Made by a program: the position numbers and the translations under genes. DNA of 64,000 nucleotides from Candidatus Sericytochromatia bacterium (GTDB taxonomy: Bacteria > Cyanobacteriota > Sericytochromatia > UBA7694): positions 124,001 to 188,000 of the forward strand of contig JADMKE010000013.1 in the NCBI GenBank assembly GCA_018780035.1. The letters run 5' to 3'. The notes under the pieces were generated by a model. The model saw only the letters and a program-made list of their open reading frames with translations, was not told where the DNA came from and did not search any database. Below, piece by piece: positions 44,101-53,263 of this stretch; the first letter of the stretch is position 1, and every line of letters starts with the position of its first letter.

Positions 44101-44552
44101 TCGAAGAATTAACCGATCTGGTCGAAGAGGCTGTAATGGCAGAGTTTCGCAGCTTGTCCGAGCGCGGCGGCGTCTTGGGAGCCATGGAGCGGCAATACCA
44201 GCGCTTTAAAATCCAAGAGGAATCGCTCTATTATGAGCACCAAAAGCTCAGCGGCGAATTGCCCCTGATCGGCGTGAACACCTTCTTGGGCAGCGATGGC
44301 TCCCCGACCTTGATCCCCAACGAGGTGATTCGCGCCACGCCCGAAGAAAAAGAGTACGCCATCAGCTCGCTGAAAGCCTTTCAGGCCCGCAATGCCGATC
44401 TGGCCCCCACTGCCCTGCAAGAGCTGCAACGGGTGGCCGTGAACAATGGCAATCTGTTTGAAGCCCTGATGGAATGTGCCAAGGTCTGCTCACTCGGGCA
44501 GATGTCAAACGCGCTCTACGCTGTGGGCGGGCAGTACCGGCGGAATATGTAA
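41184..44552 (+). CDS. icmF: Fused isobutyryl-CoA mutase IcmF
   Basis: 1,122 residues from the ATG at 41184, which has AGGATGG eight bases upstream. It has the IcmF order: cobalamin-binding domain (about 10-150, L-F-D-G-H-D-A-A-I with the Co-ligating His), a MeaI-like G-protein chaperone (P-loop G-T-G-G-A-G-K-S-S at about 203), a linker and the large catalytic mutase domain (about 530-1122). IcmF interconverts isobutyryl-CoA and n-butyryl-CoA with adenosylcobalamin and can also act on related acyl-CoAs. The G domain loads and repairs the cofactor. It is complete and full length. No other acyl-CoA genes are near. Confidence 0.95.
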   Translation: MSQSHPPETAPYTPIHPIRLVTAASLFDGHDAAINIMRRILQMSGAEVIHLGHNRSVAEIVDCAIQEDVQGIAITSYQGGHLEYFKYMYDLLQEKGAGQIKIFGGGGGTILPSEIAELQAYGITRIYSPDDGRELGLQGMINHLLAACDFPTTGPSFTGELAQMDVGKLISWAENHPERASELELQLSPQLQQKKAPVIGMTGTGGAGKSSLVDELVHRFLRDFPEKTLAIVSVDPTRRKSGGALLGDRIRMNSIHNPRVYMRSLATRQSNLALSKHVSDALLVCKAAGYDLIILESSGIGQSDTEIIEHSDLSLYVMTSDYGAASQLEKIDMIDFADLIAINKFDKSGSLDALRDVRKQYRRNRNLFNLADQELPVVGTMASQFNDPGVNLLYKRLMDLLNTKVGSGFVSQLQLPVGETEKIYVIPPERTRYLAEIVDEHTRYKRQVSDQSTLARQLWQIQGTLAQLPPESANLKAELEKLYAQKERQLTAESRFMLESWLEIVKTYTADELVYHVRQREIRQPLYRTSLSHSKVPRVALPKYQDWGDLLTWRMNENLPGEFPYTAGVFPLKREGEDPTRMFAGEGGPERTNRRFHYVSLGLPAKRLSTAFDSVTLYGEDPDHRPDIYGKVGNSGVSIATLDDAKKLYSGFDLCHPSTSVSMTINGPAPMILAFYMNAATDQLCEKYIRENGLEQEVEAKIEAIYKAKGLPRPQYQGSLPQGNEGLGLMLLGVTGDQVLPAEVYQQLRAEAQSSVRGTVQADILKEDQAQNTCIFSTEFALRMMGDIQQYFSDQQIKNFYSVSISGYHIAEAGANPISQLAFTLSNGFTFVEYYLSRGMKIDEFAPNLSFFFSNGVDPEYAVIGRVARRIWAKAIKHKYGGNERSQKLKYHIQTSGRSLHAQEIAFNDIRTTLQALYAIYDNCNSLHTNAYDEAITTPTEESVRRAMAIQLIINHELGLAKNENPLQGAFIIEELTDLVEEAVMAEFRSLSERGGVLGAMERQYQRFKIQEESLYYEHQKLSGELPLIGVNTFLGSDGSPTLIPNEVIRATPEEKEYAISSLKAFQARNADLAPTALQELQRVAVNNGNLFEALMECAKVCSLGQMSNALYAVGGQYRRNM

Positions 44553-44571
44553 TTGACTTAAGAGAGAACAA

Positions 44572-46482
44572 CTACTCAACCTTAACAAGGTTCTCAAAAT
44601 CAATACCGGTCAGATAGGCTTGGATTTCTTGTGCTTGCTTACAATAAGCCTGACTTTGTTTCTCCTCGCCGATAGCCTGGTAAACCTGCCCTAAATTTTC
44701 CAATACAGCGGCTTCACCGTTTAAGAAGTGATGTTCACGGCAAATATTAAGCGCATCTAAAAAATAGGTCTTGGCTTTTTCAAACTCATTTTGATCAAGA
44801 TAAATTAAACCTAAATTATTGAGATTCCCAGAAATACCCTGTTGATGACCAATTTGTCGATTGATAGTTAAGGCCTGTAAATAGTTCTTTTCAGCCAATT
44901 CAGGTCTATTTAAATCACGAAAAAGTAAACCTAAATTATTTAAAACCGTTGCTTCTCCCAAAACATGTTGAATTTTGCGATACCTTTTTAAGGACGCGTT
45001 AAAAGCATCCTGCGCCTGTTGAACAAAGTGATTCTCTTGATAAACAGAACCCAGATTATTCTCCAAACGGGCCAAGGTATTTAAATCACCCACTTTATAG
45101 GCTTTTTCAAGGGCCTGTTGAAAATACAAAATTGCTTCAGAGGTCTTTTTTTGAGATTGAAACAAACTACCAATATTACCCAAAGTAACAGCGATATGGG
45201 CTAGATCACCCATTATCTCTTGAATTTTTAAAGCTTGAAATGCATACTCCAAAGCCCGTTTGATGTCTCCACGGTCTTGATAAATGGCACTTAGATTATT
45301 CAAAGTCAAAGCTTGGCCACCCAAATCTCCATTTTTTCGATCTTGTTCCAAAGCGTCTAAATAGTATTGTAAAGCTGTATCTAAGTTCCCTTGAGTCTTG
45401 TAATAGAATCCAAGATTAGACAATGCCTGTGTTTGTGATAGAGTAAGATTAGCATCCAGGCTCAATTTTAGCGCTTGTTGAAAACAGCTCAAAGCCTGCT
45501 CTATTTGCCCTTGGTTTAAGTAAACAACACCAATATTATTGTATGAAATAGCTTCACCTTCTACAGAACCAATCCTTTTAAAAAGGGCCTGTGCTTGCAA
45601 ATAATAATTAAGAGCTGTTTCATATTTTCCAAAATCACGACAAATCAAACCCAAATTACCCAATTGATCAGCTTCACCAAGAAGATTGTGAATGTCTCGG
45701 TGAATTTTCAACGCTTGCAAATAAAACTGCTGTGCCTGTTTTAACTTCCCCTGTTGGCGATAAATCGATCCCATGCCGCCCAACATGATTGCCTCTTGGC
45801 GGCGATCACCTAATTGGCGAAATAGTTTAAATGCTTTTTGATAATGTCGAAGTGCTTGAGCATAATTGGATATTTTTCCGTAGCTGATGCCCAAACCAGC
45901 ATGTAATAACGCAATCAGATTAGAATCACGTTCTTTTTTCTGTACTTGCTGTTTCAATAAATTCTCATAATAAAGAATTTCCTGTTCTGCTTCAGAGGGA
46001 TCAGAAGGTTGGTTCTCAATTTCTGCTTGAATCGCTGCTTCATCAATAAACAAAGCCGTGTCTGTGCGAAAAGAAAATAGATCAGGCGCTTTAAAAGGGA
46101 GTTCTTTATAGGTAGTTTTATCTACCCAAAGAATAAAACTGAGATGATAGGTTTCAATCAGGTTGCGGTAGAGATTGGCATGTTCCAACGCTTTAGGTGC
46201 ATCTTCAATTCCTGAGACAAAAGAAAGATGTAAAGTTTTTTCTGGCGCTTGGGTTTGAGTGTACACCAAGGTGTCCAAAAAAGTTTCAGAACCTGAATCA
46301 AGCACAATCGCATGAAAAGACACCAAGTCTTTCAACTCTGTCTGAAAATAAGCCGTCAAAGCCTCTCTTTGAGAGGCTGACTCAATGCCCAGAATAAGGA
46401 AACAGGGCATTTGCCGCACAAAAGTACGTTTGAGCAGTTTGGTGAGTTCTTCAAGCCTACGCTGTTGATGAAAAGAGAACAA
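44572..46482 (-). CDS. Long TPR protein, partner of AAA ATPase
   Basis: 636 residues. Residues 1-170 form an alpha/beta domain with F-L-I-L-G near residue 29 and A-P-D-L-F-S-F-R-T near residue 131; this segment resembles the A-P-D-F-W-S-W-R motif of a group of TPR proteins found beside ATPase genes. From about 190 to 620 there are about eleven regular TPR units of 40 residues with L-G-N-L-G/L-N-N-L-G cores. Sampled lines are 27-40% GC, against 55% in the neighbouring icmF line I counted. Its start lies 15 bases from the ATPase stop, so the two form one operon. The function is not established. Confidence 0.88.
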   Translation of the reverse strand: MFSFHQQRRLEELTKLLKRTFVRQMPCFLILGIESASQREALTAYFQTELKDLVSFHAIVLDSGSETFLDTLVYTQTQAPEKTLHLSFVSGIEDAPKALEHANLYRNLIETYHLSFILWVDKTTYKELPFKAPDLFSFRTDTALFIDEAAIQAEIENQPSDPSEAEQEILYYENLLKQQVQKKERDSNLIALLHAGLGISYGKISNYAQALRHYQKAFKLFRQLGDRRQEAIMLGGMGSIYRQQGKLKQAQQFYLQALKIHRDIHNLLGEADQLGNLGLICRDFGKYETALNYYLQAQALFKRIGSVEGEAISYNNIGVVYLNQGQIEQALSCFQQALKLSLDANLTLSQTQALSNLGFYYKTQGNLDTALQYYLDALEQDRKNGDLGGQALTLNNLSAIYQDRGDIKRALEYAFQALKIQEIMGDLAHIAVTLGNIGSLFQSQKKTSEAILYFQQALEKAYKVGDLNTLARLENNLGSVYQENHFVQQAQDAFNASLKRYRKIQHVLGEATVLNNLGLLFRDLNRPELAEKNYLQALTINRQIGHQQGISGNLNNLGLIYLDQNEFEKAKTYFLDALNICREHHFLNGEAAVLENLGQVYQAIGEEKQSQAYCKQAQEIQAYLTGIDFENLVKVE

Positions 46483-46497
46483 GTTAATCTTCCAACC

Positions 46498-47793
46498 TTA
46501 AGGCAGGCTCAATATTTTAAACTTTTCTTCTACCCGCTCCCGGATCATGGGATTGAGATCAAACCAATCTTCGTCATTGGCGTATTTGAGAATATGCAGA
46601 GAATCCATTAACTGTACATATTCTTGAGATCCTTCAACCTCTTTGGTTTCGTAAACTCTTTTAAGAAAAGGATAGTGCTTTTCTTCTAGCGAATAAATAT
46701 AATCATTTCTGAGATTGGCAATAGCTGCATTGACATGTTCTTCGGTAATTTTTTCCACATCTTGATTTAAGGCCCGATCACAGGCTTTGTGGAGAATTCT
46801 GAACAGCTCACGAATCATACCACCGCTGTACTCCAGGGCTTTTTCCAAGGCTTTTTCTTCAATCAGCTCAGGTTTCATGCGGCGATAGACCATTTCTTTC
46901 ATCAACTTCTGATTTTCAGGTACAAGCACGCCTTTTTTATCTCTGAGTTTGATATTCGGCAAACGAATCACATCCCCAAAAAAGCTGGTAATTAACTTGC
47001 GCTCCAAACCATACTCCAGAGCGATGGGGAAAGTATAAATCACATTACAACGCAGGCTGGCCAAAAGATGGCCATGATCTTTAAAAATACTGCGGGCTTT
47101 TTCAAGTGAGACTTTCTCTAAGTCATCCAAAATGACCAATGCCTGTTTACCCAAACCCGCATTGATTTCAAGCACCAAACGCTTGTTGATAATTTCAATG
47201 AGTTGATTGATACGGGGTTTGATTTTAACAGTATAACTTTCTTTTTGCTCTTTCGAGCCCTTAAGAATGCCCAAGAATTGCAGAAAAAAAGCTGAAATAT
47301 TGGCCTGGGTTTTTACCTCTAGAGAGCCAATTAAGGTATCACTGTGCTCAATCACGGCATCTTTCCACTCGCGAATCTCTCGCAGCGAGAGTTCTGATAG
47401 TTTTACATCCAGTTCACTGGCCACGATAAACAATTTGGCAGCAATTGAAATAATAATATCTGCAAAGTCAACATTGGCAGGATCTAACTCATCCTTGACT
47501 GAATAATGAATCACCACAAAGTCTTTTTTTAAACTGGGTTCATGCGCGACACGCTGTAACTCTGTGGATTTACCACAACCCATATGCCCGGAGTAAAGAA
47601 GACAGAGATTGCCCTGAAGACTGTTATGGCGAATTGCACGTACCAGAGTCTTTAGCGTGTCGCGGGCGCGTTCAACATAAAACCAATCCCAGTATTTTTG
47701 GTCAGAGCCTTCTTGTTTGAGGGGAAAAGTAGGATTGAGATAGCTGTAAACATCATCGAGTGTGAGAGATTGCCCTTTGTAATCGTTTTGCAT
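46498..47793 (-). CDS. AAA/ORC-like P-loop ATPase, partner of TPR protein
   Basis: 431 residues. Walker A is S-G-H-M-G-C-G-K-S-T at 68-77 (Lys75), Walker B is A-L-V-I-L-D-D at about 218-224. A sensor-like segment (C-N-V-I-Y-T-F-P) and helices with S-G-G-M-I-R-E-L-F-R follow, typical of ORC/Cdc6- and STAND-related ATPases. The C-terminal 70 residues look like a winged helix. It lacks a signal or membrane helix. It is encoded directly upstream of the long TPR protein in an AT-rich pair. The pair is reminiscent of modular sensor ATPase systems, possibly in defence or signalling, but that is inference. Confidence 0.87.
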   Translation of the reverse strand: MQNDYKGQSLTLDDVYSYLNPTFPLKQEGSDQKYWDWFYVERARDTLKTLVRAIRHNSLQGNLCLLYSGHMGCGKSTELQRVAHEPSLKKDFVVIHYSVKDELDPANVDFADIIISIAAKLFIVASELDVKLSELSLREIREWKDAVIEHSDTLIGSLEVKTQANISAFFLQFLGILKGSKEQKESYTVKIKPRINQLIEIINKRLVLEINAGLGKQALVILDDLEKVSLEKARSIFKDHGHLLASLRCNVIYTFPIALEYGLERKLITSFFGDVIRLPNIKLRDKKGVLVPENQKLMKEMVYRRMKPELIEEKALEKALEYSGGMIRELFRILHKACDRALNQDVEKITEEHVNAAIANLRNDYIYSLEEKHYPFLKRVYETKEVEGSQEYVQLMDSLHILKYANDEDWFDLNPMIRERVEEKFKILSLP

Positions 47794-47940
47794 AGTTGTC
47801 TCTACTTAAAAATAAAATCAACCTCAGAAGGTTTCTTTTCTAAGTATAGCCTTACCATATCCGTCTTTTCAAAGAAATAGGCCTTTATAAAATTTTCATA
47901 CCTTCTTTTAAATCAACAGAAGAAAAAAAACAAGAGAGAT

Positions 47941-48104
47941 CTTATCTGGATATGACAAAAGAAGTGTTAGTATACCCTTTGGGTGCCCTGCGCGCGACTG
48001 AGCCAGGAGGGTCAGCCGAGGGAGCGTATATGTGGGGTACGCCCTGACCGAATGAGCCACACGATGTGGCGAATGAGGCTCACTCCGTGTCATATCCAGA
48101 CAAG
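47941..48104. mobile_element. Short inverted-repeat element, copy 2
   Basis: TCTGGATATGAC (47945-47956) and its exact complement (48089-48100) are the core of 16-base ends with one mismatch, bounding 164 bases without a gene. The inside begins with CGCGCGACTGAGCCAGGAGG and ends in GAGGCTC-x-CTCCGTG, both shared with the element at 15364-15496. In between is GCCACA-CGA-TGTGGC. The ends are not those of copy 1, although each copy matches itself. It lies between the AAA ATPase gene and the gene at 48150. The bases from 47794 to 47940 hold nothing else I can name. Confidence 0.7.
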
Positions 48105-48149
48105 AACAGCCCATTGTGATAAATGGGCCTGTCTTCTGTAAAAGAAATT

Positions 48150-48644
48150 TTAACCGCAAAAATCCTTCAAGAAATCCCGGCCCGAATCCGGTTTGCGCGC
48201 AGGAGCGGGGGGAAGTTTTGAAAGCGCTTCATCGACCAGGAAATACATCTGCTTTAACTTGGCCTGATCTTCAGGCAAGGTATTGGGTTGGGCCATGCGC
48301 GTTTGAATCAGCGATTTCATTTCGTCTAAGCCCTCTCTGCCAAAATAGGTGAGCGAAGAGGCAAAATCCGCCATCCGTGTATCCCCGCCGAGAGAAAAAC
48401 CCTTCAGGGGTTTTAAAGCAGTTTCAATGGTATGTTCTGGATTGGCGTAAAAAGAGACGGTAGACAAAATACTGCTGGAATCCAATGTTTTCTTATTTAA
48501 GCGATCCGTCTGTGCACCAGGTTCTTTGGGTGCAATCGGAACCAATTTACAACCTGAAGCATCGGCGGGGGTGGTTGTCGTGGTCACACTGATGCGGGAA
48601 ACAGCCGTGTTGTTAACTACAGAGTTGGGATTGGAGATTTGCAC
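48150..48644 (-). CDS. Hypothetical protein with Ser/Thr/Asn-rich N-terminus
   Basis: 164 residues from a GTG with AGAGG eight bases upstream. Residues 1-50 are Ser/Thr/Asn/Pro-rich with no Sec signal. Residues 55-150 are helical (L-T-Y-F-G-R-E-G-L-D-E-M-K-S-L-I). It ends in a Pro-Ala-Arg-Lys stretch and Asp-Phe-Leu-Lys-Asp-Phe-Cys-Gly. Two Cys only. It shows the same type of N-terminus as several neighbours, including the LysM and Ala-rich proteins. The family is unknown. Confidence 0.7.
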   Translation of the reverse strand: MQISNPNSVVNNTAVSRISVTTTTTPADASGCKLVPIAPKEPGAQTDRLNKKTLDSSSILSTVSFYANPEHTIETALKPLKGFSLGGDTRMADFASSLTYFGREGLDEMKSLIQTRMAQPNTLPEDQAKLKQMYFLVDEALSKLPPAPARKPDSGRDFLKDFCG

Positions 48645-48792
48645 TTGAAAACACCTCTTTTACGCGCGATTCGTTTCATACTTATACCCCTTCACACGCA
48701 AAATATTTTGTCATTTGCTTAAACTTTAAACCAAATATAAACCCAACGACAGAATACCCGAATGAATTAAACAGGCCTTAATCTCAGTGGGG

Positions 48793-50481
48793 TCAGCTCA
48801 AAGGTTCTGACAGGCTTTGCAAACGCTGCAAAAGCTGTTTTGCTGAACGGTGCTCAGGCTCCAAGGCCAAACAGCGGTGCAAAGCATCAGCCGCCTCTGT
48901 TTCTGCTGCCTGGGCCAGATACGATAGAGCCAGACTGTAATAGACCGAGGCATATTCTCCCTGCAGCTTCAGCGATTGCTGAAAAGCAGCGATGGCCTCT
49001 GCGGGTTTGCCCAGAAAAAAGGCAATTTGCCCGCGTTGGTAGTCAAAGTCAAATTGAGCATAGAGATCGATGCAGGGCTGAGACAGGGTTTCTTCGGCCA
49101 ATTGAAAAGCCCCGAGACGAATCAGACAGGACGCCAATTCATGCAAAATCCGGGGTTCACCAGGCCGGTAGCGCAAGGCCTTCTGGTAAAAGCCAACCGC
49201 CATCTGATCGTCTTCTTGGGTTTGGTAATCCTGGGCCGCCCGCACGAGACGAGCCGCGTCGAGATTGGCATTGTTTTCAACAAAATGGGTTTGAAAGGCC
49301 GTTTGCCAGGCATAAGCGTCTTCGGCAAAAGCGGGTTGCCAAGCCGCCACCAGGGTTTGTAAGGGGTCAAAGGGATAAGGGGTATGGGCTGTTTTCCAGC
49401 CCTGAAAACAGAGCCAATCAGAGAGCAGATCCAAATGCAGGGGATAGGCCCAGGTATTGCCATGGAAAGAGGGCTCAGCCAGATCTGCGGGCAAAACCCC
49501 GCTGGAGACATAATAGCCTTTGTCGGAAAGCAAGAGCAGCGCTCCTGGTTCAAGCCAGTCTTGCAGCAACAAGAGCCGCTCCCAGAGCCCTTCTGTCCAG
49601 GGAAAGGTCTGTTCATCGAGATCAGCCCCCGCATTGAGTAAAAGAGCTTGTTCCGTCTCACTCAGGCGCTCCAAAGCCAAAGGCTCATAATAGACACTCT
49701 CTTCGATTTGAGACAAAAGCGCAAACGGCAGGTCTTTGGCCCAGCTTAAAGCAATTTGCTGCTGCTCAGGCGAAAAAAAGGCGCAGAGTGAGAGAAATTG
49801 GCCCTTGTCTGATTCAGACAAAGGCTGAGAAACGGGCAATGCCAAAACCCATTCCCGCAGGGCCTCTGCTTGGGCGGGATTGAAAACTGGCCAGGTCCCC
49901 GGCAATTCCAACCAGGTTTTGACCCATTTTTCGTGTAAGACATCTTTCTCCATGCGCACAAGGGTGGTGGGCAAGGTGCAGGCATAATAATTGCCAATCA
50001 CCGCTTGGAGTTTCTGCGGAGTTGCAAAGCGAATGTTTGAAACCGGATCCAGATAAGCGGCAGCCGGTTGATCCAGCCAGAAAACACCCAAATGACCGGC
50101 TTCGATCAGGGGGGCAAACCAAGGATTGGCCACCACTGCCGCCAGGGTGCTGCGGGAAAAATCCGTGAGCAAATAATGCAGCGGGCGCACCCCCTCTAAA
50201 GCGTCTAATTCTTGCCAAGCTTGGATAAAATGCCAAGCAAAAAAGCCCAGACCCGCCCCCAGTTCCAACACATAAACAGGCTGATCGCCCACAGGCATTG
50301 AAGCCCGAATCACCTGGGCCTTTTGGCGGGCCAAGGCAATATTGCCCGTCACGCTATAGGGAATGCGAAAATCCAACCAGGCCTGTGCCCCCTCTTGGGC
50401 AAAAGCCGCCTGATGAATGCGCCAGCCCAAAGACATCGAAGCTGGGCAGGCCTCTTCCAGAATTAAACGCTGTTCGGGCAT
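48793..50481 (-). CDS. SAM-dependent methyltransferase-like protein with C-terminal TPRs
   Basis: 562 residues from the ATG at 50481, which shares one base with the protease stop. Methyltransferase motif I is V-L-E-L-G-A-G-L-G-F-F at about 70-80. The middle section (about 180-400) is a helical and alpha/beta domain of no known type. The last 150 residues contain TPR units (Y-R-P-G-E-P-R-I-L-H-E-L-A-S-C-L-I-R-L-G and Y-Y-S-L-A-L-S-Y-L-A-Q). It could methylate a protein or lipid acceptor; the acceptor is unknown. It follows the subtilisin-like gene in the same operon. Confidence 0.78.
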   Translation of the reverse strand: MPEQRLILEEACPASMSLGWRIHQAAFAQEGAQAWLDFRIPYSVTGNIALARQKAQVIRASMPVGDQPVYVLELGAGLGFFAWHFIQAWQELDALEGVRPLHYLLTDFSRSTLAAVVANPWFAPLIEAGHLGVFWLDQPAAAYLDPVSNIRFATPQKLQAVIGNYYACTLPTTLVRMEKDVLHEKWVKTWLELPGTWPVFNPAQAEALREWVLALPVSQPLSESDKGQFLSLCAFFSPEQQQIALSWAKDLPFALLSQIEESVYYEPLALERLSETEQALLLNAGADLDEQTFPWTEGLWERLLLLQDWLEPGALLLLSDKGYYVSSGVLPADLAEPSFHGNTWAYPLHLDLLSDWLCFQGWKTAHTPYPFDPLQTLVAAWQPAFAEDAYAWQTAFQTHFVENNANLDAARLVRAAQDYQTQEDDQMAVGFYQKALRYRPGEPRILHELASCLIRLGAFQLAEETLSQPCIDLYAQFDFDYQRGQIAFFLGKPAEAIAAFQQSLKLQGEYASVYYSLALSYLAQAAETEAADALHRCLALEPEHRSAKQLLQRLQSLSEPLS

Positions 50482-51755
50482 CAGCGTCGGGCAGGAGGCG
50501 CTTCGAGCACAGCCCGGGCAATATCCACCCGGCCCCAACCGGCATATTTGTCTTTGCCGGTCATGATCACGTCTTTGGCGGTGCGCTCCAATTGGCTGCG
50601 CACCTGGGCCTGGGTCAGGCTGGGATATTGACTGCGCACCAGGGCGGCTGCCGCCGAGACAAAAGGCGCGGCCATTGAGGTGCCATCCATAATTTTATAA
50701 CCATTGCCCAATTTCAGGGGGTAGGTCGAGAGCACATTGGCACCGGGAGCAGCCAGATCCACCCACTCGCCAAAGGTCGAAAAAGAGGCCCAGCGATCGT
50801 CGGAATTGACCGCAGAAACGCCAATCGCTTCGGGGCTGGCTCCAGGGTAATATTCGGTGTCTTCTTTGCCCGAATTGCCCACAGCAGCCACAAAGACCAC
50901 GTCTTTGGCGATTGCATATTCATAAGCGGCTTTGGCGGCTTCGCCCAACATCGGACTGCCCCAGCTGGCATTGATCACTTTGGCCCCGTGGTCCACAGCC
51001 CAAATCACGGCAGCAGTAGACAGGCCGCCTTCGGAGTGCCCCCAATTATTAAAAATTCTTACGGGCATCAGTTTGCAGCCGGGAGCAATTCCCGCAATGC
51101 CAATGCCATTATTGGCACGGGCGCCGATCACCCCAGCCACATGGGTACCGTGGCCATAGCCATCTTCTGCTCCACCGGGAGCAGGCACTTTTTGTGTGAA
51201 GTCGAAACCCTCCACGAGTTGGCCCTGAAATTCGGGGTGGCTGGCATCAATGCCCGAATCGACCACAGCCACAATCACCTCAGGGCGGCCCGGCTGGCTT
51301 TGCCAGATTTTGTCGGTGCCAGTTAGGGCAAAGCCATATTCTGCAGGCAAAAGCGGATCATTGGGCAGAGCAGAATTGTCTTGACGGGGCAGAGGAGCAC
51401 TTAAATTGCGGGGCTGCAATGCTGGGAGTTGAATGGCGTAATCAGGCTCGGCCCAGAGGGCGGCTGAGTCTGCAGCCAAAATTTGAAAAGGCTTGGCCCC
51501 TTCAAAGACAAAGATATTTAATCCCAAGGCCTGTTTTAAACGCAAACCGTGGCGTGTGGCAAAACCTTCAGGCGCTATGCCAGGCTTTAAACGCACAATG
51601 GTTTGGCCCGGAAGGGTTTGCAAACCGGGTCGGGTCGCGCGCGCTTGGGATTGCGCTTGCAGCACAGCAGGGGGGGAATTTGAATTCAAACCAGGTGCAA
51701 AACCAACACAGGCTGAAAGCAGCAGTGTAAAGGCCAAAAACGGGGAATAACGCAT
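50481..51755 (-). CDS. Subtilisin-like (S8) lipoprotein protease
   Basis: 424 residues from the ATG at 51755, chosen because CAGGAG lies seven bases upstream and the signal begins there. The lipobox is Leu-Leu-Ser-Ala-Cys. An inhibitor-like pro-domain follows (G-Q-T-I-V-R-L-K-P-G, then R-H-G-L). The catalytic triad is intact: Asp in V-D-S-G-I-D, His in G-H-G-T-H-V-A-G, Ser in G-T-S-M-A-A-P. The oxyanion Asn is in A-V-G-N-S-G. The protease should be attached to the outer face of a membrane. Its stop overlaps the methyltransferase ATG by one base. Confidence 0.94.
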   Translation of the reverse strand: MRYSPFLAFTLLLSACVGFAPGLNSNSPPAVLQAQSQARATRPGLQTLPGQTIVRLKPGIAPEGFATRHGLRLKQALGLNIFVFEGAKPFQILAADSAALWAEPDYAIQLPALQPRNLSAPLPRQDNSALPNDPLLPAEYGFALTGTDKIWQSQPGRPEVIVAVVDSGIDASHPEFQGQLVEGFDFTQKVPAPGGAEDGYGHGTHVAGVIGARANNGIGIAGIAPGCKLMPVRIFNNWGHSEGGLSTAAVIWAVDHGAKVINASWGSPMLGEAAKAAYEYAIAKDVVFVAAVGNSGKEDTEYYPGASPEAIGVSAVNSDDRWASFSTFGEWVDLAAPGANVLSTYPLKLGNGYKIMDGTSMAAPFVSAAAALVRSQYPSLTQAQVRSQLERTAKDVIMTGKDKYAGWGRVDIARAVLEAPPARR

Positions 51756-51821
51756 GCCAAGACTCCTGAGAAACAATGTCTCATTTTAACATGCATCCAC
51801 TATCCAGGTGAAAAAGCGGGT

Positions 51822-53228
51822 TTAAAACCAGCTTCTGGCCCAATTATAAGCCTGGGCAGCCTGCCTACCCGCAGAACTTTGGGCCACCGCAGCAACAGCC
51901 CGCGAAGCCTGATTGCTGACATAGGTGCGCGTGGCAGCGACAGCCTGTGCAGCTTGCCTGACGGGACGGCTCTGAGTCACTGCCGTCACAGCCCGTGTCG
52001 CCTGACGGCTAACATAAGCGCGTGTCGCAGTCACTGCCCGCGAGGCTTCGCGGGCAATCACCGCACGGTTGTTATACACCAATTTGGCGGCATCAGACGC
52101 CATAGACACCCCTGCTCCGACCTGGGAAACCACAGGAATATTACTGGCGGCAGCAACAGAACCCAACGCAGTCACGCTGCTCAAGGCGGCATTGACCACA
52201 TTGTCACGGGTGGGATTGTTTAAAGCGCGGGAGATATCATTGGCGGCCACAGCGGTATCCAAAGCAGCAACGGCAATATTTACACCCGGTGCAAAACGCC
52301 CGGCCATCCGACCTGCAGTGGCAGCAGCACGCATGCCCGGCCCGACAGCCCGTTCAGCGACCCGGCCCGCTGTGGTGGTGGCCGCACCCAGTGTACCGCT
52401 GGCCGCTTCGAGGGTGGGAACCGCAGCCCGAGAGGCATTGACCAGATCCTGCACCCCTGTGGCCAAACCGCGGCTATCAGCCACCGCTTGTGTTCTCAAT
52501 TCTTCATTGCCAGGATCTGCAAGTACGGCCTGAAAATTCTGACCCATCTGGCTATAGTCCTGACTGGCCAGATTAAGCGCAAAACCGGTAACACCCGCCC
52601 CAGCAGCCAAGCCCCCTGCGCGTTGGACAAGGCGGGCAGTGGCTTCTGAACTGCCCCGATTGTGAACAACCCCTGCAGCGGTATTGGCAAGATCACCGAC
52701 CGCCACCACATCTCCCCCCGTTAAATTGCCATCCAACAAATTGGTCGTATGCCGAACAGTACCCGCAATTGTGGCGGCATTGGCTTTGGCCCCACTCACA
52801 GAGGAGGGCCCGATCTCGGCCAAAGGAGAGGGCATGGGGGCCACAATCCCGGTCTGAGTTCCACTGGAAATAGCATTTATAGCTGTTGCAGAGCGAGAGA
52901 CTGTCAAACCCACTTTGCTCACCAGAGCAGTGCCGGGCAGAGATTCCTCTGCAGCAGTATCACCTTCAGGTTCGACGGAGACAGGGTTAGCCACAGGCCG
53001 ATCAAAATTAGCCAAACCAGAAAGCGGATCCATCGCAGCAGAGGTCAGACCTGCGAAGGGAATGGCTACCCGTGTGGTATCAGCCAAGACAGCAGGCTCG
53101 GAAACAGGAGCAGTGGTGGGGGTTGAATCTGGTGTAACAAGCGGACCTGGTGGCAAGGTGCGGGCGGGAAAGGCCAAGGCACCGGTGCCGCCGATAGGCG
53201 TTTGCTGAGGAGGTACACTTAAACTCAT
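51822..53228 (-). CDS. Ala-rich protein, paralogue A
   Basis: 468 residues from the ATG at 53228 (a TTG at 53237 is an alternative). Residues 1-150 are Pro/Thr/Ser-rich without a Sec signal. From about 150 the protein aligns closely with the one at 54580: G-T-V-R-H, N-L-x-D-G-N, L-A-N-T-A-A-G, Q-R-A-G-G-x-A-A-G-A-G-V, G-T-L-G-A-A-T-T-T-A-G-R, N-P-T-R-D-N-V-V-N-A and V-S-Q-V-G-A-x-V-S-M-A. Long Ala/Val stretches may be membrane-active helices. It ends W-A-R-S-W-F. It has extra Ala/Arg/Val-rich repeats near the end. The role is unknown. Confidence 0.8.
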   Translation of the reverse strand: MSLSVPPQQTPIGGTGALAFPARTLPPGPLVTPDSTPTTAPVSEPAVLADTTRVAIPFAGLTSAAMDPLSGLANFDRPVANPVSVEPEGDTAAEESLPGTALVSKVGLTVSRSATAINAISSGTQTGIVAPMPSPLAEIGPSSVSGAKANAATIAGTVRHTTNLLDGNLTGGDVVAVGDLANTAAGVVHNRGSSEATARLVQRAGGLAAGAGVTGFALNLASQDYSQMGQNFQAVLADPGNEELRTQAVADSRGLATGVQDLVNASRAAVPTLEAASGTLGAATTTAGRVAERAVGPGMRAAATAGRMAGRFAPGVNIAVAALDTAVAANDISRALNNPTRDNVVNAALSSVTALGSVAAASNIPVVSQVGAGVSMASDAAKLVYNNRAVIAREASRAVTATRAYVSRQATRAVTAVTQSRPVRQAAQAVAATRTYVSNQASRAVAAVAQSSAGRQAAQAYNWARSWF

Positions 53229-53263
53229 CAATTTCAACCCACTTTACTTGTGTGATGCCTCAT

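Noticed and set aside
52069-53208. Plus-strand frames opposite paralogue A
   Set aside because: They are antisense of an Ala/Val-rich coding sequence, with no start signals.
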